The notes beneath the pieces are model-generated. The model saw nothing but the letters and a program-made list of their open reading frames with translations. It was not told where the DNA came from and did no database searches. This document shows positions 1 through 5,058 of a stretch of 5,058 bases of DNA, in pieces (the stretch's first letter is position 1; the number at the start of each line of letters is the position of its first letter). Source of the stretch: Holosporales bacterium (lineage in GTDB: Bacteria; Pseudomonadota; Alphaproteobacteria; Paracaedibacterales; UBA11393); contig DPKF01000024.1 of the NCBI GenBank assembly GCA_003542655.1, forward strand, positions 1 through 5,058, in the 5' to 3' direction. The position numbers and the translations under genes are program-made.

Positions 1-25
1 AAAAAATAATCCCGAATTAGGGTTA
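1..25 (-). terminator. Weak intrinsic terminator-like hairpin
   Basis: Read on the minus strand, TAACCC and GGG-A-TTA can pair as a six-base-pair stem with one bulged A around a six-base loop, followed directly by TTTTTT at positions 6-1. It lies about 90 bases past the stop of the minus-strand membrane-protein gene and would end its transcript. The stem is short and poor in G+C, and the window edge hides whether the T run continues, so the call is tentative. Confidence 0.35.
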
Positions 26-116
26 AAAATAACAATCTATGGGGCAAGAACCACGGTATTATAAGCGATAATTTTTAACTGCTTGAAACAATATGTGTCG
101 TTAAAGGTGCTACTCT

Positions 117-1133
117 TTAGTTTAGGGCAGGGTCTTCATTAATGATGTTTTGTGCAGTTTGTTCAGGTGTTAATACATTTAGTGAGAAATATTGAATCAT
201 TTGCAGTATGATAACATTTTCCATCGCTGTGTGGGCAAATAAGGACTGCAAATCCTCTTTTTTAATTTTATCATCAGTTAAAATTATTTGACGCGGCCTC
301 TCTGCTTCAGTTTCAAACGCATGCAATATTTGTTCTATATCCTTAATGTTGCCTAAAATAGGCACATCATGAATAGCGCGACCATCTTCAAAATGCTCTG
401 TGGTTGTTATAATGCCCACAGGGTTATAGGGAAGATCAGGAGTATAGGTTACTTCACGTATAAATAATTCAGTAGGATCTTCATCACCAACCAATAATAC
501 GGGTATGGAAAAAGAATTCTGCAGTTTTTTTTGTTTTAAGACACTTTGTTCATGAATAAGACGTGCAAAAAAACGCGGTAAAATTAAAAGCGACGTCATA
601 ACAAAAATATTAACAACCGGAATGCTTTTGGCCAATGCTTCATCAATAGATATAAAATGCATAGCAGGAATAAAAAGTAAGTTTGCTATGACAACGGCAA
701 TACTAATTGGCCATAAGTCTTCAACAGAAATAAAGCGCCATAGTGTTTTATATATTTTTCCCCAAGAAAAAATGGCAAGAGCAATACAACAGAAAACAAT
801 TAAATTTTTTAGTAAAAATACATGCGAATAATCTAAAAATTCATCACCCACCTTTAAATATATAGAAATAAATAAGGCAAAAAACGACATCACACCATCG
901 TGAACCATTACGGAAATAGAAGAAAAATGGGTATTTTTCATCTTCCTGAAAGGGGAAAATATTTTAAGAGAGAGGGCTGTTAGGAAAATGTTTTGAATCG
1001 TGGCACTTAAATGAGAAAATTCTTTCATAGAAAGAATCGTTTTAAAACAACGCTTGGTAATATCGTTAATGGCATATTTCTTTTTCATTACAGCTTCCCA
1101 GTCATCTTTGTCTATAAATAGCATGTCAGCCAT
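117..1133 (-). CDS. Half-length FlaA1/CapD-family membrane protein without SDR catalytic domain
   Basis: The 338-residue product resembles the N-terminal half of polysaccharide-biosynthesis nucleoside-diphosphate-sugar epimerase/dehydratases (CapD, FlaA1, PglF type). Hydrophobic segments lie near residues 72-94, 106-126, 141-161 and 170-187, preceded by an unusual basic 70-residue N-terminus. A Rossmann-like nucleotide-binding domain follows at about 209-310, beginning PVLLVG and including VPILGNI and RQIILTD blocks typical of the family. Full-length members usually have 600 or more residues and continue into an SDR domain with a TGxxGxxG motif and the catalytic residues. Here the frame stops first, so dehydratase activity is not expected. 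In the first domain the usual glycine-rich turn after VLLVG is replaced by acidic residues (GDEDP). The start is uncertain: the first ATG has no Shine-Dalgarno sequence, while Met16 (1086-1088) has a modest GGGAAG five bases upstream. It could be a decayed gene or a membrane protein kept for a non-catalytic role. It is transcribed divergently from the patatin gene. Confidence 0.7.
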   Translation of the reverse strand: MADMLFIDKDDWEAVMKKKYAINDITKRCFKTILSMKEFSHLSATIQNIFLTALSLKIFSPFRKMKNTHFSSISVMVHDGVMSFFALFISIYLKVGDEFLDYSHVFLLKNLIVFCCIALAIFSWGKIYKTLWRFISVEDLWPISIAVVIANLLFIPAMHFISIDEALAKSIPVVNIFVMTSLLILPRFFARLIHEQSVLKQKKLQNSFSIPVLLVGDEDPTELFIREVTYTPDLPYNPVGIITTTEHFEDGRAIHDVPILGNIKDIEQILHAFETEAERPRQIILTDDKIKKEDLQSLFAHTAMENVIILQMIQYFSLNVLTPEQTAQNIINEDPALN

Positions 1134-1155
1134 GCAAAAACATTACACTAATGGC

Positions 1156-1196
1156 ATTATATGTTTACCAACAGTGTATTCTATAAATCTATTATA
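1156..1196 (-). promoter_or_regulatory. Tandem -10-like boxes upstream of the membrane-protein gene
   Basis: On the minus strand two perfect TATAAT hexamers occur at 1191-1196 and 1156-1161, each within the repeated octamer CATATAAT, 35 bases apart. They would give leaders of roughly 50 and 16 bases before the ATG at 1133. No convincing -35 hexamer was found at 16-18 bases for either, and TATAAT is common by chance in AT-rich DNA, so this is only a candidate promoter region. Confidence 0.3.
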
Positions 1197-1269
1197 TGCA
1201 AAAATCTATGTTTTTGTTGTTTTATTACATCAAAAAATAAGAAATGAAGTATTTTTTGTTTTCTTAACG

Positions 1270-1313
1270 ATTTGTTAATAATTGAACCTTACTTTTTATC
1301 CGGGTTAACAAAT
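1270..1313. repeat. Inverted repeat with 9-bp arms before the patatin gene
   Basis: ATTTGTTAA at 1270-1278 is the exact reverse complement of TTAACAAAT at 1305-1313, with 26 bases between the arms. The right arm ends 8 bases before the GGAGG ribosome-binding site of the patatin gene. The arms flank the best promoter-like sequence seen here, so the repeat could be an operator, or it could form a hairpin in the leader. The arms are AT-rich and chance is possible. Confidence 0.4.
1272..1299 (+). promoter_or_regulatory. Possible weak promoter for the patatin gene
   Basis: TTGTTA (1272-1277) and TTTTAT (1294-1299) are separated by 16 bases, and each matches the sigma70 consensus at four of six positions. 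Transcription would begin near 1306, leaving a leader of about 28 bases before the ATG. An alternative -35, TTGAAC at 1282-1287, has no good -10 at 17 bases. The site sits within the 1270-1313 inverted repeat. The support is weak. Confidence 0.2.
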
Positions 1314-1321
1314 TTTTACTT

Positions 1322-1326
1322 GGAGG
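1322..1326 (+). promoter_or_regulatory. Strong ribosome-binding site of the patatin gene
   Basis: GGAGG lies seven bases before the ATG at 1334. It fixes that ATG as the start in preference to the in-frame Met9 and thereby includes the full signal peptide. Confidence 0.75.
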
Positions 1327-1333
1327 ATTTATT

Positions 1334-2620
1334 ATGACAAAGACCTTAAATTATCCCATGTTGCCTCTTGTCAGAAGCGTTTTAGCTATCTTACCGTTCA
1401 TAACGAACGCACACAGTTCTACAACAGAAAACAATTCCCTTCGTAATGTGCGCCTGCCCGAAGCTGCATCGTTATATAATTTTGACGATCTTCGTAGTCT
1501 TGAGGGTGAAGAGATTGATTCTGAGGCTCTGTTTTCACCCAGATCTATAGCTGAATCACCCGTACTGCTTGCAGCACAACGACATGAAAAAGACCTAAGA
1601 CCCCCAACAATTCTAGCAGCAAGTTTTCTATCCGCTGTAAACCTATCTCAGTTATCCGAAAAAAAAATATCTTTAAGGCATGCAACTGAAGCGCGTGTAT
1701 TATCAATTGATGGCGGTGGAATAAAAGGGTTGCTTGTTTTGGAATTATTAGCATTAATGGAGCAAAAAACAGGTAAACACACAACTGAACTTTTTGACAT
1801 GATTGGTGGCACGTCAGCGGGTGCTTTAATAGCAACATTGCTTACAATAAAAGATCCTAAAACAGGAAAACCAAAATTTACAGCAAGATCTTTAAAAGAA
1901 GAATTAATGAAGCATTACCCCAATTTTTTTGTCACAAAATGGGGCAGTTTCTGTGGCATCATGAAAGAAAAATATAAAGTTACACCTGCGCGCAATATTT
2001 TAACAAAACTTGCTGGGGAGGCACTGTTTGGAGAAGCGATTATTCCGACATTTGTAACAGCATTTAATGTTTCAGGGGAATCAAAATATCATAAACTCTC
2101 GATTCTTGGATCTTATACCCATAATGACAAGGGGAAAACTGTTATTGATGCAGCACTTAGTTCTATGTCAGCGCCAGTTTTTTTTAAACCCCATCAATCT
2201 TCAGATGGCAATATATATTTAGATGGTGGATTGGTCGCAAATAATCCATCGTTATTGGCTTACTGCCAAGCAAAAGAATATTTTCAACATGCCAGTCGTT
2301 TGGTTTTGCTTTCTATGGGGGCGGGTAGTTTTTCAGATCATGCATCAAGCAGAAAATTCCTTCATACTGGATTAATAGATATAGGACCAGAACTACCAAA
2401 CATGTTTCTTCAAGGACAGCAATCTATCACACAAGAAACGCTACACTATATGCCCGATGTTAGCGACTTTAGAATTGATCCAATTTTAGAAGGTGATAAA
2501 ATTGAATTGGATGATACTTCACAAAAAGCAATGGATCACCTCAGTGTGACCGCATTACGGTGGTGGGGGGATCATCCAGATAAAGTAGACGAAATTCTAA
2601 AGCGGGTTACACATGTTTAG
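1334..2620 (+). CDS. Secreted patatin-like phospholipase
   Basis: The 428-residue product is a patatin-family serine lipid acyl hydrolase, expected to cleave acyl chains from phospholipids (phospholipase A type). Residues 1-26 look like a Sec signal peptide: a short basic start, a hydrophobic core, and a likely cut after T-N-A26 or slightly later. Residues 27-120 form a polar, acidic extension with no motif I recognise. The patatin domain begins near residue 121. It has the oxyanion-hole motif DGGGIKG (126-132), the nucleophile elbow GTSAG (159-163, catalytic Ser161) and the DGG motif (297-299, catalytic Asp297), so the Ser-Asp dyad is intact. The C-terminal part (about 320-428) is typical of longer bacterial patatins. 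A GGAGG site supports the start. The gene stands alone, divergent from the membrane-protein gene and convergent with the transporter gene. Secreted patatins of intracellular bacteria such as Rickettsia Pat1/Pat2 act on host membranes, so an effector role is plausible but inferred. A9 at 1659-1667 is a possible slippage site. Confidence 0.9.
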   Translation: MTKTLNYPMLPLVRSVLAILPFITNAHSSTTENNSLRNVRLPEAASLYNFDDLRSLEGEEIDSEALFSPRSIAESPVLLAAQRHEKDLRPPTILAASFLSAVNLSQLSEKKISLRHATEARVLSIDGGGIKGLLVLELLALMEQKTGKHTTELFDMIGGTSAGALIATLLTIKDPKTGKPKFTARSLKEELMKHYPNFFVTKWGSFCGIMKEKYKVTPARNILTKLAGEALFGEAIIPTFVTAFNVSGESKYHKLSILGSYTHNDKGKTVIDAALSSMSAPVFFKPHQSSDGNIYLDGGLVANNPSLLAYCQAKEYFQHASRLVLLSMGAGSFSDHASSRKFLHTGLIDIGPELPNMFLQGQQSITQETLHYMPDVSDFRIDPILEGDKIELDDTSQKAMDHLSVTALRWWGDHPDKVDEILKRVTHV

Positions 2621-2627
2621 CATATCA

Positions 2628-2663
2628 TTACCCCTTTTTATATTTTTTAATAAAAGGGGGTAA
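2628..2663 (+). terminator. Intrinsic terminator shared by convergent genes
   Basis: Positions 2628-2640 pair with 2651-2663 over 13 base pairs, including one G-U pair, around a ten-base loop. The core is TTACCCC against GGGGTAA. On the plus strand a T-rich stretch follows (2664-2683), which suits termination of the patatin transcript, whose stop codon ends seven bases before the stem. On the minus strand the hairpin starts five bases after the transporter stop codon, but no T run follows, so it would be less efficient in that direction. Confidence 0.8.
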
Positions 2664-2668
2664 TTCTA

Positions 2669-3880
2669 TTATTTTTCTTTTTTGTATATAGACATGTATA
2701 TAAACATGAGACTGCCCAGTATCAACATGATAGGAATAACAAGCAAACCTTTTTGATAAACAGTCGCATCGTAGCGACAAACACCATTTACTGTGAGTGT
2801 GCCTTCACCAAAATATCCAACGCACCCACCAATAATACTGTGAAAGTATGAACCAAATATCATAATAATCATATTAGCAATGGCGGATACTAAACTTGTT
2901 GCCTCTGGTGGTACAAAACGAATGGCACGATAAATTGCAGGAACTTGATAGGCTGAAAAGAACCCCATTACAAATAGTGCCACAGGAATGCCCCATAAAG
3001 GGGTTATGTTGCCGATAACAACAATAAAGGATAGCAGCATCATGACGCCTGAAAAAGCAACTGTTTTATCTATTCCAATACGATCTACGATAGAATTGAT
3101 AACCAAAAATCCGATTGCTAAACCTAAAAATACAAGGGAAGTTCCATTGCTTGCCATCAGGTTTGTTACTTTGTAAATGTCGGCAAGGGATTGCGTTAGC
3201 CATGCATCGGCGTACCCTTCAAGGGGGCCTACTAAAAAGCCAGCACCAAGTGATATGAACCACACCCACTTATTTGTTAAAACCAATTTAAAACTCTCTA
3301 ATGGCGAGCCTATTTCAGATTCTTTTAATTTAGGTAAGGCTACATACATAAATATACTTAACGCAACACCAATGCCTAAAATGACCCATATCACATTTTT
3401 CCAAGGCATAAAGTCAAGCATATATTGAATAGGCGCACCACCAAAAATAGCCCCCCCAAGACCAACTGTTGCTGCAAGGGATAGCATACGTGTGAATTTT
3501 TCTTCAGCAAAAGCCATGCGAATAATTTTAAACATGCCAAGGACTGATCCTGAAGACCCTATACCAACAATACATCTGCCGATCACAGAATATGAAAATT
3601 CATCCATATAAATTAGGGGCAACATACCAATCATACATAAAATTGTACATAAGGGCAGAACATACTTAGGGCCATATCTATCGAGAGCAATACCAAGCGG
3701 GATGTGCGACAGAGTATATCCAATATAATATATCCCGGCAAATTGCCCAAACATCGCAGCATCTAACGTGAACGCTTGTGTTAAATCGGCCTTTAATACA
3801 TTTGGAACAACGCGCAATACATACTGATACGCATAAAATAATGCTGCGCATGACCACATTAACCATGATTTTGCTGCCAT
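2669..3880 (-). CDS. Major facilitator superfamily (MFS) transporter
   Basis: The 403-residue product is a 12-helix inner-membrane secondary transporter of normal MFS length. Helices lie near residues 6-25, 42-62, 73-91, 97-120, 132-153, 162-182, 204-227, 244-264, 273-290, 295-317, 327-350 and 375-396. The helix 2-3 loop carries the MFS signature GIALDRYGPK (63-72), and the equivalent helix 8-9 loop has a reduced copy, IVDRIGIDK (264-272). Helix 1 contains YQYVLRVVPNV, a pattern I associate with MFS proteins of intracellular bacteria, although the substrate cannot be read from it. The last periplasmic loop (351-374) has Cys353 and Cys368, which might form a disulfide. The ATG at 3880 is supported by AGGGA seven bases upstream and by a good promoter. 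It is a single-gene unit, convergent with patatin and divergent from dnaK. Substrate candidates such as amino acids, organic acids or siderophores remain guesses. Confidence 0.88.
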   Translation of the reverse strand: MAAKSWLMWSCAALFYAYQYVLRVVPNVLKADLTQAFTLDAAMFGQFAGIYYIGYTLSHIPLGIALDRYGPKYVLPLCTILCMIGMLPLIYMDEFSYSVIGRCIVGIGSSGSVLGMFKIIRMAFAEEKFTRMLSLAATVGLGGAIFGGAPIQYMLDFMPWKNVIWVILGIGVALSIFMYVALPKLKESEIGSPLESFKLVLTNKWVWFISLGAGFLVGPLEGYADAWLTQSLADIYKVTNLMASNGTSLVFLGLAIGFLVINSIVDRIGIDKTVAFSGVMMLLSFIVVIGNITPLWGIPVALFVMGFFSAYQVPAIYRAIRFVPPEATSLVSAIANMIIMIFGSYFHSIIGGCVGYFGEGTLTVNGVCRYDATVYQKGLLVIPIMLILGSLMFIYMSIYKKEK

Positions 3881-3887
3881 AATCTTT

Positions 3888-3892
3888 TCCCT
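3888..3892 (-). promoter_or_regulatory. Ribosome-binding site of the MFS gene
   Basis: On the minus strand AGGGA stands seven bases before the ATG at 3880, supporting that start codon. Confidence 0.6.
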
Positions 3893-3930
3893 ATTTTAAA
3901 GTTACACACACTGTATCGTGTTAACCCCAC

Positions 3931-3959
3931 AGAATATAATATTACCATAATAATGTCAA
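3931..3959 (-). promoter_or_regulatory. Sigma70-type promoter of the MFS gene
   Basis: On the minus strand a perfect -35 hexamer TTGACA (3959-3954) is followed after exactly 17 bases by TATTCT (3936-3931), a four-of-six -10. Transcription would start near 3924, about 44 bases before the ATG. The 10-bp palindrome AAAGGCCTTT (3959-3968) abuts the -35 on its upstream side and could bind a regulator, but it is short. Confidence 0.6.
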
Positions 3960-4027
3960 AAGGCCTTTAATGTATACTATATTTTAGACATAACCTTGCT
4001 TCGACAATCCACTTATATATATTTTTT

Positions 4028-4067
4028 AGGAGAAACAATGCACAATAACTTGAAAGTTGAAAAATAA
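4028..4067 (+). other. Possible nine-codon mini-ORF with ribosome-binding site
   Basis: AGGAG (4028-4032) lies five bases before ATG (4038-4040), which opens nine codons (MHNNLKVEK) ending in TAA at 4065-4067. It overlaps the -35 region proposed for dnaK, so it would be translated only from a transcript starting further upstream. Weak -10-like boxes occur at 3973-3978 (TATACT) and 4018-4023 (TATATT). It may be a leader peptide, the relic of a lost gene, or chance. The peptide itself is not recognised. Confidence 0.2.
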
Positions 4068-4078
4068 TTCGTTATAGT
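4049..4078 (+). promoter_or_regulatory. dnaK promoter (sigma70-type, with heat-shock-like -35)
   Basis: TTGAAA (4050-4055) and TATAGT (4073-4078) are separated by 17 bases, each matching the sigma70 consensus at five of six positions. Transcription would start near 4085, about 63 bases before the ATG. The -35 is preceded by C, giving CTTGAAA, which is also the -35 of RpoH (sigma32) promoters. The -10 region GTTATAG only partly resembles the alphaproteobacterial RpoH -10, so dual recognition is possible but uncertain. A second TTGAAA occurs at 4057-4062. Confidence 0.6.
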
Positions 4079-4079
4079 A

Positions 4080-4106
4080 TTAGCAGAGTCAAGTGTAGAC
4101 TGCTAA
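4080..4106 (+). promoter_or_regulatory. Degenerate CIRCE-like operator (possible HrcA site) before dnaK
   Basis: The element has the exact 27-base architecture of CIRCE (TTAGCACTC-N9-GAGTGCTAA). The left half, TTAGCAGAG, matches six of nine positions. The right half, GACTGCTAA, matches eight of nine. The outer seven bases of each half (TTAGCAG and CTGCTAA) are perfect inverted repeats, extended by one more A-T pair at 4079 and 4107. It starts two bases after the dnaK -10 and spans the predicted transcription start, the usual place for CIRCE. HrcA binding and heat-shock derepression are inferred from this match. Confidence 0.5.
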
Positions 4107-4136
4107 TTTGGATGCACTTATAAATAAATTAAAAAT

Positions 4137-4141
4137 AGGAG
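4137..4141 (+). promoter_or_regulatory. Ribosome-binding site of dnaK
   Basis: AGGAG lies six bases before the ATG at 4148 and confirms the conserved MGRIIGIDLGTT start. Confidence 0.75.
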
Positions 4142-4147
4142 ATCTTC

Positions 4148-5058
4148 ATGGGAAGAATTATAGGTATTGATCTTGGTACAACAAACTCTTGTGTATCTGT
4201 TATGGATGGTGGAAAAGCAATTGTTATTGAAAATTCAGAGGGCGCAAGAACAACGCCATCAATTGTTGCTTTTACAGAATCTGGAGAAAAGCTTGCAGGG
4301 CAACCCGCAAAACGACAGGCTGTTACAAACCCGGAAAATACTTTTTTTGCAATTAAACGGTTGATTGGTCGCCGCTTTGATGATCCATTAACCAAAAAAG
4401 ATATGGATCTTGTGCCTTATAAAATTGTTAAAGCTGACAATGGTGATGCCTGGGTTGATGTGCGTGGCGATAAACAATCGCCAAGCCAAATTAGTGCAAG
4501 TATTTTGCAAAAAATGAAAGATACAGCGGAAGCGTTCTTAGGTCAAAAAGTTACAGAAGCAGTGATTACAGTTCCAGCTTACTTTAATGATTCTCAACGC
4601 CAAGCCACAAAAGATGCGGGTAAAATTGCAGGTCTTGATGTGAAACGTATTATTAACGAGCCAACTGCCGCAGCTCTTGCGTATGGTTTAGAGAAAAAAG
4701 AGTCTGGCACAATTGTTGTTTATGACCTTGGTGGTGGAACATTTGATGTGTCTGTTCTTGAAATTGGTGACGGCGTCTTTGAAGTAAAATCCACAAATGG
4801 AGATACTTTCCTAGGTGGTGAAGATTTCGACATGCGCATTATAGAATATATAGCGGCTGAATTTAAAAAAGAGAGCAGTATTGATTTATTGAAAGATAAA
4901 CTAGCTCTGCAACGGTTAAAAGAAGCAGCAGAAAAAGCAAAAATTGAGCTATCGTCTTCACAACAAACTGAAGTAAATTTGCCCTTTATTACAGCAGATG
5001 CCACTGGACCAAAGCACTTGAATGTAAAAATAACACGTGCAAAGTTAGAATCTTTAGT
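4148..5058 (+). CDS. dnaK: Chaperone protein DnaK (Hsp70), 3' end beyond the window
   Basis: This is the cytosolic Hsp70 chaperone, which binds exposed hydrophobic peptides in an ATP-driven cycle with DnaJ and GrpE. The window holds 303 complete codons plus two bases, about half of the usual 630-640 residues, covering most of the nucleotide-binding domain. Hsp70 signatures are intact: IDLGTTNS (7-14), the phosphate-2 block DLGGGTFDVSVLEI (193-206) and IINEPTAAALAYG (168-180). The segment around residues 76-107, including GRRFDDP and GDAWVDVRG, matches the insert typical of Gram-negative DnaK. Much of it (for example STNGDTFLGGEDFDMR) reads as alphaproteobacterial. The frame is unbroken to the edge. 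It is transcribed divergently from the MFS gene, from a promoter that appears to carry a CIRCE-like operator. In alphaproteobacteria dnaJ commonly follows, but that would lie outside the window. Confidence 0.98.
   Translation, partial: MGRIIGIDLGTTNSCVSVMDGGKAIVIENSEGARTTPSIVAFTESGEKLAGQPAKRQAVTNPENTFFAIKRLIGRRFDDPLTKKDMDLVPYKIVKADNGDAWVDVRGDKQSPSQISASILQKMKDTAEAFLGQKVTEAVITVPAYFNDSQRQATKDAGKIAGLDVKRIINEPTAAALAYGLEKKESGTIVVYDLGGGTFDVSVLEIGDGVFEVKSTNGDTFLGGEDFDMRIIEYIAAEFKKESSIDLLKDKLALQRLKEAAEKAKIELSSSQQTEVNLPFITADATGPKHLNVKITRAKLESL

Noticed and set aside
38..126. An open minus-strand frame (shifted by one) running past the stop of the membrane-protein gene for about 30 codons
   Set aside because: Its translation has no resemblance to the SDR domain that should follow (no TGxxGxxG or similar), and it ends at a TAG near 40, so a simple frameshift does not explain the truncation.
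1211..1236. AT-only hairpin (TTTTTGTTG against CATCAAAAA)
   Set aside because: One mismatch, almost no G-C pairs and many similar T-rich strings nearby make it likely to be compositional noise.
1054..1278. Plus-strand 74-codon open frame across the intergenic region
   Set aside because: It is largely antisense to the start of the membrane-protein gene and to AT-rich spacer. It has no ribosome-binding site or recognisable motif.
2988..3428. Two plus-strand open frames antisense to the MFS gene
   Set aside because: They mirror a well-supported transmembrane protein on the other strand and lack ribosome-binding sites and recognisable domains.
3959..3968. Palindrome AAAGGCCTTT as an independent operator
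   Set aside because: A 10-bp palindrome with no second copy seen is too little to call an operator on its own. It is mentioned only with the MFS promoter.
4129..5004. Open frames antisense to, or out of frame with, dnaK
   Set aside because: The highly conserved DnaK reading frame fully explains this stretch. The others are shadows of it.
1..5058. CRISPR arrays, insertion sequences, tRNA or rRNA genes, and a new multi-gene defence or secretion system
   Set aside because: I saw no spaced direct repeats, transposase-like protein, cloverleaf or rRNA-like sequence. The four genes alternate in direction and show no shared operon that would suggest a joint system.

Overview
The window looks like chromosomal DNA from an AT-rich alphaproteobacterium, probably a host-associated or intracellular lineage of the Holosporales/Rickettsiales type. 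The partial DnaK at the right end is very close in sequence to alphaproteobacterial DnaK as I remember it. The base composition is low in G+C with many A and T runs. The accessory gene content (secreted patatin phospholipase, MFS importer/exporter, trimmed polysaccharide-type membrane protein) suits such a lifestyle. The lineage is an inference from composition and DnaK; no search was possible.

Layout, left to right: (1) a minus-strand gene (117-1133) encodes a four-helix membrane protein plus a Rossmann-like domain. It matches only the N-terminal half of the FlaA1/CapD/PglF-type nucleotide-sugar dehydratases and has no catalytic SDR domain. A weak terminator lies downstream at the left edge. 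(2) A 200-bp divergent intergenic region holds tandem -10-like boxes for that gene and a 9-bp-arm inverted repeat before the next gene. (3) A plus-strand gene (1334-2620) encodes a Sec-exported patatin-like phospholipase with an intact Ser-Asp dyad and a long N-terminal extension. (4) A 13-bp hairpin terminator lies between this gene and a convergent minus-strand 12-TM MFS transporter (2669-3880). (5) A 267-bp divergent region carries a good sigma70-type promoter for the transporter. It also carries a promoter plus a degenerate CIRCE-like element for dnaK. (6) dnaK starts at 4148 and runs off the right edge.

The four genes alternate in direction and each seems to be its own transcription unit, so no operon is visible. 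They need not work together. The patatin and the transporter could both serve host interaction (membrane lipid cleavage and nutrient exchange), but that is inference. The most notable observations are the CIRCE-like operator in front of dnaK, the half-length dehydratase-family protein, and the secreted patatin with its A9 tract just ahead of the catalytic domain. I did not find a clearly new multi-gene system here.
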